Shown in pieces: positions 25,348-33,850 of a stretch of 64,000 nucleotides of DNA. The DNA is from an uncultured bacterium (GTDB lineage: Bacteria > Acidobacteriota > Aminicenantia > Aminicenantales > CALLJL01). The translations under genes were made by a program, and so were the position numbers. The DNA is taken from assembly GCA_938092135.1 (NCBI GenBank), contig CALLJL010000001.1, forward strand, positions 88,506 through 152,505. The letters are read 5' to 3'. Under the pieces are notes generated by a model. It worked only from the letters and a program-made list of their open reading frames with translations. It was not told the origin of the DNA and did no database searches. Positions within the stretch are counted from its first letter, which is position 1; each line of letters starts with the position of its first letter.

Positions 25348-26287
25348 TTTCGGCCTTAACAACCCTCAAGTTAGCTTTTTAAGGTTTTTATCTTCCGCCT
25401 ATTTATTCCTTTTCGGGAGCGGTCTTATTTTTATTTTGGTCAACATGGCTTTAACAATTCCTTTTCCTTCTCTTTTTAAAGTTTTAAGGAGTTGGCCCAT
25501 TTTTAAATGTTCCTGGCAATGCCTGGGCAGAACGATGACAGTATTTATTCTGGATGGCGGCTTCCGGACAATGGCCTTTCTTTTTCTATTTATTATCTTC
25601 CTGCGCGCCTTCGCCAGGCTAATCCATAGACTGAAAGAAACATTGGCCTTTCAAAAAAACCTAAAATCAACTGCTGTGGCTCGAAGCCGATGGGGCGTCG
25701 AGTTTTTTGTTTTTCCCTTTAATTTCCCTTTGGCTTTAACGACTGACTGGATGAAACCAAAGATTTTTCTTTCTACCTCGCTCGTCGAATCTCTTACTCA
25801 GGAAGAATTAAAGACGGTCTTATTCCATGAAGCTTTTCACCAGAAAAGACGGGACCCCCTGAGAAATCTTTTCATTTCTTTTCTTGTTGACCTCCTTGTC
25901 TTTATTCCCTTCACGAAAAAAATGTTTCAAATTCTGGGAACAACAACAGAATTGCAGGCTGATTTTTACAGTCTGGCGAAAGGTCAAGAAATAACTTCTC
26001 TTATCACCTCCTTACAAAAAATCCATAACTATAAAATTTCTCCTGAACTAAATCTTTCTCATTATTCAGCCACTCGTTCCAATGATTTAGATAGACTGCG
26101 TTATTTCGGCCAGGGAAAGCTAAAACTGGAAATTACAAAGGCCCGGCTTTTTATCTCAGCGGCCGTGGTTATTCTGCTTTTTTTTCTGGCCTTCCTTGGT
26201 TCTGGGCCAGGCAGAGAAAAAGTTATTCTGGAACATCAATCATCCTGTGCCATCCATTCTATCGTTAATGAGGAGTTTAAGCGGTGA
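25331..26287 (+). CDS. BlaR1-like M56 family membrane peptidase without a sensor domain
   Basis: The 318-aa membrane protein has hydrophobic segments at about 18-42, 74-95, 187-202 and 275-297, and the zinc peptidase motif HEAFH at residues 166-170 followed by RRDP, as in BlaR1/MecR1. It lacks the C-terminal penicillin-binding sensor domain: only about 20 residues follow the last membrane segment, ending around a CAIHSI segment. It would cleave or trigger inactivation of the BlaI partner; how it senses its signal is not visible. It overlaps both neighbours, the next start being a GTG sharing its stop. Confidence 0.85.
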   Translation: MRKNLSFGLNNPQVSFLRFLSSAYLFLFGSGLIFILVNMALTIPFPSLFKVLRSWPIFKCSWQCLGRTMTVFILDGGFRTMAFLFLFIIFLRAFARLIHRLKETLAFQKNLKSTAVARSRWGVEFFVFPFNFPLALTTDWMKPKIFLSTSLVESLTQEELKTVLFHEAFHQKRRDPLRNLFISFLVDLLVFIPFTKKMFQILGTTTELQADFYSLAKGQEITSLITSLQKIHNYKISPELNLSHYSATRSNDLDRLRYFGQGKLKLEITKARLFISAAVVILLFFLAFLGSGPGREKVILEHQSSCAIHSIVNEEFKR

Positions 26288-27567
26288 ATAAAAATAAAAC
26301 CGGTTTTTTTCCTTTGGTCTTTCTTTTCTTTCTTTTTTATTTGCCTCCAGCTGCTCCTGCCGAGCAAGATAAACTGAACTTGACCGAGCTTCTGCAGCTG
26401 GCGAAGGAAAGAAACCCCGGACTCCTTTCGCTTCAAGAGGAAATTAAGGCGTATCAATTTCGCGTTGAACCTCAGGCCACTCTTCCTGATCCCGTTTTGG
26501 CTTTCAGCTTAAGAAATATCGCCGCGACTCAATTTACCGTTGGCCAGGAAATGATGAGCGGGGTGGGATTCTCTGTTTCCCAGATGATCCCCTTTCCGGG
26601 AAAACTCAGATTAAAGAAAGAGATGGCCAAAATTCAGGTTCAGCGGGCCAAACGAATAAGTGATGGATATACTTTAGCTTTATTCCGCCAACTAAAAGAA
26701 CTCTACGCTAAGCTTTTTTATTTTCAAAAAAGCCTAAGAGTTCTGGAAAAGAAAAAGCTTTTTCTGGAAAAGGCGCTGGAAGCCGCTAGTATCCGCTACT
26801 CTGTCGGCGAAGGAGTGCAAACTGACGTTTTAAAAGCCAGGCTTGAAATTGCCGAACTCGACCAAATGATCAAGCCTATGGAGCAAATGCTCCGTGCCGT
26901 CGAGGGTCAAATCAATTCTTTACTTGCTTTTCCTATGGAAAAGCGATGGGGGGAGGCAGAGGAGATCCCTGTTTTTGAGCTAAATATTCCCCTTGGGCAA
27001 TTAATCGCCGCGGCAATCGAGAAATCGCCTAAACTTAAGGAAGCTGAGTTAATGATTGAAGAACAGGAGCTTGAGGTCAGGCTGAGCCGTCGAGAATTCC
27101 TTCCCAATTTTATGATCCAGGTTGGCAAGGAATTCAAGGGCCCTTTTAAAGATATGTATGAAGTTATGATCGGCGTAGAGATTCCTCTTTTTATAAAAAA
27201 GAAACAGGCTAATCTCCTTGAAGCGTCTTTAGCAGAGCTAAGCCAAGCCCGTTATTCCTTTGCTTCTATGGAAAATGAGCTTTTGGCGATGGTTAACGAA
27301 AATTATCTTCTGGCCAAGAGCGCTGAAAACCTCATCAAGATCACCCGAAACAGCTTGCTTCCCCAGGCTTCCTTAACCTTGGAATCTTCCCTGGCTAATT
27401 ATCAGGTGGGAAAAGTGGATTTTCTTACTTTTCTTGCTGATATCGACGCTCTTTTTTCTTACGAAATGGACTACTATCGGCAGCTGAGTGAATTATGGCA
27501 GGCCGTCTCCAGGATTGAAGAATTAACCGGTCTTAATCTTTTGAGTGAGGTGAAAAATGAAAATTAA
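26284..27567 (+). CDS. cusC: CusC/TolC-family outer membrane efflux protein
   Basis: The 427-aa protein has a signal peptide (about residues 1-23) and two OEP repeats. The first contains NLTELLQLAKERNPGLLSL and FSVSQMIPFPGK; the second contains PLFIKKKQANLLEAS and a final SLANYQVGKVDFLTFLADID. This is the pattern of metal-efflux (CusC/CzcC) TolC relatives. It starts with GTG at 26284, overlapping the M56 gene stop, and overlaps the adaptor gene start by 11 bases. It forms the outer-membrane duct for the CusB and CusA products. Confidence 0.9.
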   Translation: MNKNKTGFFPLVFLFFLFYLPPAAPAEQDKLNLTELLQLAKERNPGLLSLQEEIKAYQFRVEPQATLPDPVLAFSLRNIAATQFTVGQEMMSGVGFSVSQMIPFPGKLRLKKEMAKIQVQRAKRISDGYTLALFRQLKELYAKLFYFQKSLRVLEKKKLFLEKALEAASIRYSVGEGVQTDVLKARLEIAELDQMIKPMEQMLRAVEGQINSLLAFPMEKRWGEAEEIPVFELNIPLGQLIAAAIEKSPKLKEAELMIEEQELEVRLSRREFLPNFMIQVGKEFKGPFKDMYEVMIGVEIPLFIKKKQANLLEASLAELSQARYSFASMENELLAMVNENYLLAKSAENLIKITRNSLLPQASLTLESSLANYQVGKVDFLTFLADIDALFSYEMDYYRQLSELWQAVSRIEELTGLNLLSEVKNEN

Positions 27568-29209
27568 CAAAGCCAAAATTATCTCCAGCAGAATAAATAA
27601 AAAGATAAATAATCAATGTAATTTTTCTTTAGAGCCTAAATTTTCTCAGCCTCGAAGAAACAAGGCTGAGAAAAGTAGTTCGGGTTTGAAGCTTTCTTTT
27701 TTAGGAAAGGCTAAAGCGCTCAAAAAGAATTCGCCCTTTTTAATTATTCAAATTATTTTAATAATTCTCGTTGTCTCCTTCTCGTTCACTAACTGCCGAC
27801 GAAATTCTGGGTCAAAACTTTCTTCCTCCCCCGCCATGACGGGTAAAACTCAACCTGAACTAGCCGGCGAACAGAAAAAGACAACCTATCATTGCCCGAT
27901 GCATCCCAACTATATTTCTGATAAGCCTGGCGAATGTCCCATTTGCGGGATGACCCTTGTTCCTGTGGAAAAGGAGAAAACAAAAGGAACGATGGCTCGA
28001 GCCGAAGGGGCCATTGAAATCAGCCCGGAAAAACAGCAACTCATCGGCATCACTTTCGGTCAAGTGGACCGCCGTGAGCTTCATCTTTTAATTTCAGCCT
28101 ATGCCCGATTTACCTATGATGAGACCCGCTTGGCATCGATAACCACTAAGTTCTCGGGCTGGGTGGAAGAGCTCTTTGTTGATTATACAGGAAAGCTGGT
28201 CAGGCGGGGCGAACCCCTCTTTTCCATTTTTAGTCCAGAACTTATTGCGGCCCAGGAAGAATACCTGCTTGCTCTCCGGGCTGAAAAAACCTTTGGGTCT
28301 AATAAAAGCGGAAGCGTTTCATCCAATCCGGAAGGACGCCAAGAAAATGGGGAAGAAGGGAGCCAATCCAGGGCTTCTGATTCGACGGTCAACTTAAATA
28401 ATGTTCAAGGCGCTTTATCTAGCAGGCCTGGGTTAAAAGAGCCAGTTCAAAATATAGGCGATCTGGCCGCAGCGGCTAAGAGAAGACTTCTTCTCTGGGA
28501 CATAACCGAAGAACAGATTAGAAAGCTCGAAGAGGAGGGCCGTTCTTTTCGAACCTTAACCATCTTTTCCCCCGTATCAGGGTTTATCATTGAAAAAAAT
28601 GTGGTTCAAGGGAAATTTGTCATGGCCGGCGAGACTTTATTATCCATTGCTGACCTTTCACGAATTTGGCTTCTGGCCGACGTGTATGAGAAGGACCTTT
28701 CTTTTATAGCTGTCAACAAAGAAGTAGAAGTGGAAATCACTTCCTTTCCAGGAGAGCGCTTTCGCGGCCGGGTAAGTTATATTTTCCCCTTTCTTGAAAA
28801 AGAGAGTCGTACGGTCAAGGTCAGGATGGAATTTCCCAATCCGGACTACAGACTTAAACCAGAAATGTATGGTCGAGTCAAAATACATCTTAGGTTGGGT
28901 AACAGGCTATCGATTCCGGCCGAAGCCGTGATTGATACCGGGGAAAGAAAGGTCGTTTTCGTGGCCAACGGGACAGGTCATTTTGAACCCCGCGAAGTCA
29001 ACGTGGGACTCAAAGCAGGTGATTTTTATGAAGTTCTGGATGGCCTGGAGGAAGGGGAGAGGGTAGTGACTTCAGCTCAATTCTTAGTTGATTCCGAAAG
29101 CCGTCTTAAAGCGGCCATTAAAGGTTGGCATCTCCATCCCTCGGAGAAAAAGCCAGAAACAGAGGAAAAGCAAAAATTAGCTCCTCCGCCCAAACATATT
29201 CACCAATAA
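27557..29209 (+). CDS. cusB: CusB-like periplasmic adaptor with heavy-metal-binding domain
   Basis: The 550-aa membrane-fusion protein has an unusual positively charged 55-residue stretch before its hydrophobic segment (about 58-77). It ends SFTNC, a weak lipobox-like site. A heavy-metal-binding domain at about 112-138 has CPMHPN ... GECPICGMTLV, typical of CusB and SilB. The adaptor core follows: a barrel-sandwich hybrid (FTYDETRLASITTKFSGWVEEL), a hairpin with a low-complexity Ser/Asn insert (about 250-290), a second lipoyl half (TIFSPVSGFIIEKNVVQG) and beta-barrel domains. It links CusA to CusC and hands over Cu(I)/Ag(I)-type ions by family knowledge. Confidence 0.92.
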   Translation: MKINKAKIISSRINKKINNQCNFSLEPKFSQPRRNKAEKSSSGLKLSFLGKAKALKKNSPFLIIQIILIILVVSFSFTNCRRNSGSKLSSSPAMTGKTQPELAGEQKKTTYHCPMHPNYISDKPGECPICGMTLVPVEKEKTKGTMARAEGAIEISPEKQQLIGITFGQVDRRELHLLISAYARFTYDETRLASITTKFSGWVEELFVDYTGKLVRRGEPLFSIFSPELIAAQEEYLLALRAEKTFGSNKSGSVSSNPEGRQENGEEGSQSRASDSTVNLNNVQGALSSRPGLKEPVQNIGDLAAAAKRRLLLWDITEEQIRKLEEEGRSFRTLTIFSPVSGFIIEKNVVQGKFVMAGETLLSIADLSRIWLLADVYEKDLSFIAVNKEVEVEITSFPGERFRGRVSYIFPFLEKESRTVKVRMEFPNPDYRLKPEMYGRVKIHLRLGNRLSIPAEAVIDTGERKVVFVANGTGHFEPREVNVGLKAGDFYEVLDGLEEGERVVTSAQFLVDSESRLKAAIKGWHLHPSEKKPETEEKQKLAPPPKHIHQ

Positions 29210-29232
29210 ATTTGGGACCCAAAGGATAAACC

Positions 29233-32200
29233 ATGGTTGAAAAGATTATTGAATGGTCAGCTCAAAATAGATTCTTTATTTTTATTGGCGTTGCGGTGGC
29301 GATCCTCGTCTCTATTTGGAGCCTCCAACGGGTGCCCCTCGATGCTATTCCCGATCTTTCGGACACGCAGGTAATTATTCTGGCGCGCTGGGACAGGCCG
29401 CCGGATATCATCGAGGACCAGGTGACTTATCCGATTGTTACCGCCCTGCTCGGAGCTCCTAAGGTTAGAGATATTCGCGGTTTTTCCGATTATGGCTATT
29501 CCTACGTTTATATCATTTTTGAGGACGGAACTGATGTTTACTGGGCTCGTTCCCGTGTGCTTGAGTACTTGAGCAAAGTAACCCCTTTACTTCCCCAAGG
29601 AGTCAAGGTGGAACTTGGACCGGATGCCACCGGAATTGGCTGGGTCTTCCAATATGCCCTTGTTGATCGCACCGGTCAGCACTCGCTTGAAAAGCTGCGG
29701 TCCTTTCAGGATTGGCATTTGAGGTATTTGCTTCAATCTGTGAAGGGAGTGGCTGAGGTGGCCACAGTTGGCGGATTTGTCCGCCAGTACCAGGTCATCA
29801 TCAACCCCGAAGCTCTCTTGGCCTACGGAATTGGGGTGAAGGATGTGGTCATGGCGCTTCGCCTGGCGAACAACGATGTCGGAGCGAGGCTAATTGAAAT
29901 TTCCGGTCGCGAATATATGGTCACGGGGAGGGGTTATGTTAAATCTAAGGAAGACATTGAACAAATTGGGTTAAAACATGACGAGGGAGGTATCCCCATA
30001 AGAATAAAAGATGTGGCTCGCGTCGACCTCGGACCGGATATTCGCCGTGGAGTAGCCGAGCTCGATGGCGAAGGTGAAGTCGTTGGCGGCATTGTCATCA
30101 TGCGCTATGGGGAGAATGCCCTCGAGGTGATAAAAAGAGTGAAAGAAAGGCTGGAAACAGTGGAGCTTCCGGCTGGCGTTGAACTTGTCACCACCTATGA
30201 CCGTTCTGACCTTATCCTTCGGTCAATTAATACGTTGAAAACCAAGCTCATCGAGGAAATGCTTATCGTCGCCCTGGTCATCTTTGTTTTTCTGTGGCAC
30301 TGGAGATCTGCTCTTGTTCCCGTTGTCACCCTGCCTCTGGCGGTGCTTCTTTCTTTTATTCCGATGTATTACTTACGGATTACCTCTAATATCATGTCGC
30401 TCGGCGGAATTGCTATTGCTATCGGTGCCATGGTGGATGCCACCATCGTCCTGGTGGAAAACACCCATAAGCGACTCGAGAGGTTCGCTGGCGGGGGCAA
30501 GCGAAAGCGGGAAGAGGTTATCATTCAAGCCACCAAAGAGGTTGGCCGGCCGATATTTTTTAGCCTGCTGGTGATTGCCGTTGCTTTCCTGCCCATTTTT
30601 ACCTTAGAAGCCTATGAGGGTCGCCTTTTCAAACCCCTGGCCTATACCAAAAACCTGGCCATGTTGTTTGCGGCCTTAGTGGCGATTACGGTAGCTCCGG
30701 CCTTGATCATCCTTCTTGTCAGGGGAAAAATTCACTCCGAAGAAAAACATCCGGTCAGTCGTTTTCTTTTTCGCCTTTACGAGCCGGCGGTTCACTTCAT
30801 CTTAAAAAAACCCTGGTGGGTTGTAATGGCTGCCCTTATTTTGATCTTGAGCATCCTTCCTGTTGCCCGCAAACTCGGCTCGGAGTTCATGCCGCCATTG
30901 AACGAAGGTTCAATTCTTTATATGCCCACGACATTACCTGGAATTTCGGTCACTGAGGCCAGCCGGCTGCTTCAGATTCAGGATAGGATTTTTCGGCAAT
31001 TTCCGGAAGTGGAACGGGTATTCGGAAAGGCGGGCCGGGCTGAAACGGCGACCGACCCGGCGCCATTTTCCATGATGGAAACGACAATTTTACTTAAACC
31101 CCAGAATGAATGGCGCAAAAAGGAGCGATGGTATTCAGGAAAAATTCCTGAGTTTTTACAAGGGCCTTTTAGAATTTTCTGGCCTGACCGGATTTCCTGG
31201 GAAGAATTGATTTACGGCGAGGGGGGACTTGACCAGGCCCTTCGTCTTCCAGGCGTGGTTAATGCTTGGACGATGCCCATCAAGGCGCGAATTGATATGT
31301 TGACGACAGGTGTGCGCACCCCTGTGGGGATAAAAATCTATGGAGATGACCTCAATAAATTGGAAGAAATTGGCGTTCAGATTGAACAGCTGCTGGCTGA
31401 AGTGCCTGGAACAAAAAGCGTCTATGCCGAGAGGGCGGCTCAGGGCTATTTCCTGGATATTAGGATAAAAAGGGATGAAATCTCCCGTTATGGGCTGAAC
31501 ATCGAAGATGTCCAGATGGAGCTGATGGCCGCTGTGGGCGGCGAGAATATTACCCAGACCATTGAGGGACGGGAACGATATCCCATCAATGTGCGCTATC
31601 CAAGAGAGTTGCGGGAGGATTTAGATAAATTAAAAGGAGTTTATCTTTCCACTCCCATGGGCACTCAAATTCCTTTAGCCCAGCTGGCCGATTTAGAGCT
31701 TAAACTAGGTCCAGGCATGATCCGGGACGAAAACGGGCGTCTTTCAAGTTATGTTTATATTGACGTTGCTGGTAGGGATATCGGGGGTTATGTTAAGGAG
31801 GTCAAGTCGCTTTTAAAAGAAAAACTGGCGCTTCCCTCGGGTTACTCATTGCAGTATTCAGGCCAGTATGAGTACATGGAGAGGGTCAAAAAAAGGATGC
31901 TTTTCGTTGTGCCCTTGACTATTTTTATCATCCTGATTCTTCTTTATCTTAACACGCGTTCCTTCGCCCAAACGATGATTGTTCTTTTGGCTGTGCCCTT
32001 TTCTCTAATTGGGGCTTTCTGGTTCCTTTATTTACTGGGCTACAACATGAGCATTGGCGTCTGGGCGGGGATAATTGCCCTATTGGGAGTTGATGCCGAA
32101 ACGGGAATTATTATGCTCCTTTACCTTGATCTGGCCTATAAAGAAAGAAAAGAGAAGGGACTTCTGCGGAATTTGAACGATCTAAAAGAGGCTATTATTC

Positions 32201-32466
32201 ACGGAGCTGTAAAGAGGGTAAGGCCAAAGATGATGACCGTGGGCACAACTTTCATGGGTCTTTTGCCGATCATGTGGTCACAGGCTCATGAAACCGGTGC
32301 TGACGTGATGAAAAGGATTGCCGCGCCGATGGTGGGCGGTATTTTTACGTCCTTCGTTATGGAACTTTTGGTCTACCCGGCGATATTTCTGCTCTGGAAA
32401 TGGCATAGCGAGGTAAAAAAATCAACCCAGGAAAGGGATCAAGCTGCCATGTCCGAGCCTGAATGA
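29233..32466 (+). CDS. cusA: CusA/CzcA-type heavy-metal RND efflux pump
   Basis: The 1077-aa protein has the two-fold RND layout: membrane segment at about 13-31, porter and docking loop with RVPLDAIPDLSDTQVII and LGPDATGIGWVFQYAL, then membrane segments at about 335-500. A second large loop with GSEFMPPLNEGSILYMPTT and VGIKIYGDDL follows, and a final set at about 890-1055. The length and motifs are those of the heavy-metal HME-RND class (CusA, CzcA), which carries Cu(I)/Ag(I) or Zn/Co/Cd. The adjacent HMB-type CusB and Met-rich segments favour monovalent copper or silver. The operon is under the BlaI dyad at 24901. Confidence 0.95.
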   Translation: MVEKIIEWSAQNRFFIFIGVAVAILVSIWSLQRVPLDAIPDLSDTQVIILARWDRPPDIIEDQVTYPIVTALLGAPKVRDIRGFSDYGYSYVYIIFEDGTDVYWARSRVLEYLSKVTPLLPQGVKVELGPDATGIGWVFQYALVDRTGQHSLEKLRSFQDWHLRYLLQSVKGVAEVATVGGFVRQYQVIINPEALLAYGIGVKDVVMALRLANNDVGARLIEISGREYMVTGRGYVKSKEDIEQIGLKHDEGGIPIRIKDVARVDLGPDIRRGVAELDGEGEVVGGIVIMRYGENALEVIKRVKERLETVELPAGVELVTTYDRSDLILRSINTLKTKLIEEMLIVALVIFVFLWHWRSALVPVVTLPLAVLLSFIPMYYLRITSNIMSLGGIAIAIGAMVDATIVLVENTHKRLERFAGGGKRKREEVIIQATKEVGRPIFFSLLVIAVAFLPIFTLEAYEGRLFKPLAYTKNLAMLFAALVAITVAPALIILLVRGKIHSEEKHPVSRFLFRLYEPAVHFILKKPWWVVMAALILILSILPVARKLGSEFMPPLNEGSILYMPTTLPGISVTEASRLLQIQDRIFRQFPEVERVFGKAGRAETATDPAPFSMMETTILLKPQNEWRKKERWYSGKIPEFLQGPFRIFWPDRISWEELIYGEGGLDQALRLPGVVNAWTMPIKARIDMLTTGVRTPVGIKIYGDDLNKLEEIGVQIEQLLAEVPGTKSVYAERAAQGYFLDIRIKRDEISRYGLNIEDVQMELMAAVGGENITQTIEGRERYPINVRYPRELREDLDKLKGVYLSTPMGTQIPLAQLADLELKLGPGMIRDENGRLSSYVYIDVAGRDIGGYVKEVKSLLKEKLALPSGYSLQYSGQYEYMERVKKRMLFVVPLTIFIILILLYLNTRSFAQTMIVLLAVPFSLIGAFWFLYLLGYNMSIGVWAGIIALLGVDAETGIIMLLYLDLAYKERKEKGLLRNLNDLKEAIIHGAVKRVRPKMMTVGTTFMGLLPIMWSQAHETGADVMKRIAAPMVGGIFTSFVMELLVYPAIFLLWKWHSEVKKSTQERDQAAMSEPE

Positions 32467-32664
32467 TTGGCTTAAATGATTTTAGCGCCCTGAAGGGCAA
32501 AGGACGGAAGAAAAGAGGAGAAAGGATAGAATGAGAAAAAGGAGAAAACATAATGAGTTAAATTTAAACAGGAGTTCTGGCCCAAGCCGGCTTTTAACCC
32601 AAGTTGAATTAGGCCAGAAAATAAAGGAGAAACAAATGCAGGAAAAAAATAAAAAGGAGGCAAT

Positions 32665-33267
32665 ATGAAAAAAGAAAGGTTTATGGCTTTAGGTCTTCTG
32701 GTGGCCATCGTTATTTTTCTGGGTGTTTTTGCTTTAGCTGAAGAAGTCCGCGACCCGGTTTGTGGCATGAAGCTTGACCCGGCTAAAGCTAAATTCAGTA
32801 CAGAATATATGGGCAAAAAGTATTATTTCTGCTCAGCTGATTGTCAGGCTGAATTCAAGAAAAATCCAGGAAAATATGTTCCTTCCATGGAGCCGTCAGC
32901 CGACCTCGGAGCTGTTTGTTGTTCTCTTTCCAAGGAAATGATGGCCGAGGTTAAATTAGAAAAAAAAGAAACACCGGACGGCTTAGAGATTACGATGACT
33001 TCAACTAAATCGGAAGTGGTTAAGAAGTTACAAGAGACTTTGGGGGAATGCCATCAGGAAATGATAGTGGCTGAACATGGTGAGCCCTGCCAGAAAAAAC
33101 AAATGATGGAAAAACAAGCTCATGGGGAGCATATGGCTCAGCATCAGCACGCCACCAGTGAAACTGGAACCAAGGCCACCTGTTGTTTGATGCATGATAA
33201 AAATTATGAGGTTAAATTGATTAACCTGAATAATGGCGTTCGATTGGAATTAAAGAAAAAGAGCTGA
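32665..33267 (+). CDS. YHS-domain metal-binding exported protein with repeated CC motif
   Basis: The 200-aa protein has a signal peptide (about 1-23, ending ALAEE) and a YHS domain (about 24-70: DPVCGMKLDPAKAKF ... YYFCSADCQAEFKKNPGKY), as found beside copper exporters. The remainder holds a repeated unit: VCCSLSKEMMAEVKL ... GLEITM and TCCLMHDKNYEVKL ... GVRLEL. They are separated by a His/Met/Gln-rich linker (HGEHMAQHQHA). The CC pairs, His and Met residues suggest soft-metal binding. AAGGAGGC precedes the ATG. It follows the efflux pump and probably buffers or delivers metal in the periplasm. Confidence 0.85.
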   Translation: MKKERFMALGLLVAIVIFLGVFALAEEVRDPVCGMKLDPAKAKFSTEYMGKKYYFCSADCQAEFKKNPGKYVPSMEPSADLGAVCCSLSKEMMAEVKLEKKETPDGLEITMTSTKSEVVKKLQETLGECHQEMIVAEHGEPCQKKQMMEKQAHGEHMAQHQHATSETGTKATCCLMHDKNYEVKLINLNNGVRLELKKKS

Positions 33268-33359
33268 ACTTATCGTCGGGTTAAGTAAGAAAAAATAATT
33301 GACTAACAAAGGCAAAAATTAACTCACCCATAAAGCTATTTCTTTATGATTTTGTTCCA

Positions 33360-33387
33360 TTGACAGCTTCTTATTTTTGGTTATTAT
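33360..33387 (+). promoter_or_regulatory. promoter of the arsR-arsP operon
   Basis: TTGACA (33360-33365) and TATTAT (33382-33387) are 16 bases apart. Transcription would start near 33394, inside the ArsR dyad, leaving a short leader with AGGAG before the ATG at 33416. Confidence 0.65.
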
Positions 33388-33388
33388 G

Positions 33389-33406
33389 TATGCTCAATAG
33401 CGCATA
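33389..33406 (+). promoter_or_regulatory. probable ArsR operator
   Basis: TATGCTCAATAGCGCATA has TATGC/GCATA arms (6 of 9 pairs match). It lies directly after the -10 and ends one base before the ribosome site of the ArsR gene. ArsR-type repressors bind such imperfect dyads at the start of their own operon. Confidence 0.6.
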
Positions 33407-33415
33407 GGAGAATAT

Positions 33416-33850
33416 ATGATTGAAAAATACTCCCTCATATTCAAGGCTCTTTCCGATAAGACAAGATTAAGAATAATCCATTTGCTCCTTTGGGCTGGAC
33501 TAAATCTTTGCGTTTGCGAAATTGTCGATTCTCTCGGCGAGTCCCAGTATAACGTTTCCAAACACCTGAAAGAGCTAAAGTATGCTGATTTAATCGAGGA
33601 AAAGAAAATGGGTAAATGGGTTAGTTATGGCCTGAAATCTTCTCCTGATGATTTTAAGAAAAAAATTTTTGAAGCTATAGCTTCAATGCCTGATGAGGTA
33701 ACCACTAAAGACAAAATAAGACTTGAAGCCAGGCTTGGTCTGAGAAAGGAAGGAAAGTGTGTCATTGGATTTAAAAGTGAACAATGGGCTGCTGTCCTTA
33801 AGAAAATCACTAAAATAGAGGAGACTGACCATGTTCAGAAAACCGACTAA
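33416..33850 (+). CDS. arsR: ArsR-family metalloid-responsive repressor
   Basis: The 144-aa winged-helix protein has FKALSDKTRLRIIHLLL, then LNLCVCEIVDSLGESQYNVSKHLKEL. The LCVCE motif (Cys31, Cys33 approx.) is the classic arsenic-sensing site at the start of the recognition helices in ArsR. A C-terminal extension of about 45 residues contains one more cysteine (GKCVIGF). It probably controls the downstream permease and small Cys-rich genes in response to arsenite or a related soft metal. The gene overlaps the permease start by 20 bases. Confidence 0.9.
   Translation: MIEKYSLIFKALSDKTRLRIIHLLLWAGLNLCVCEIVDSLGESQYNVSKHLKELKYADLIEEKKMGKWVSYGLKSSPDDFKKKIFEAIASMPDEVTTKDKIRLEARLGLRKEGKCVIGFKSEQWAAVLKKITKIEETDHVQKTD

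Noticed and set aside
30284-30574. 96-codon frame inside the cusA gene
   Set aside because: Shadow of the real RND frame; no independent evidence.
32570-32625. TTCTGGCC / GGCCAGAA inverted pair before the YHS gene as a riboswitch
   Set aside because: The loop of about 30 bases and the lack of other conserved elements do not support a known riboswitch.
33389-33406. Third copy of the DUF134 palindrome in the ArsR promoter
   Set aside because: Only ATGCTCA is shared; the arms fit an ArsR-type dyad better.
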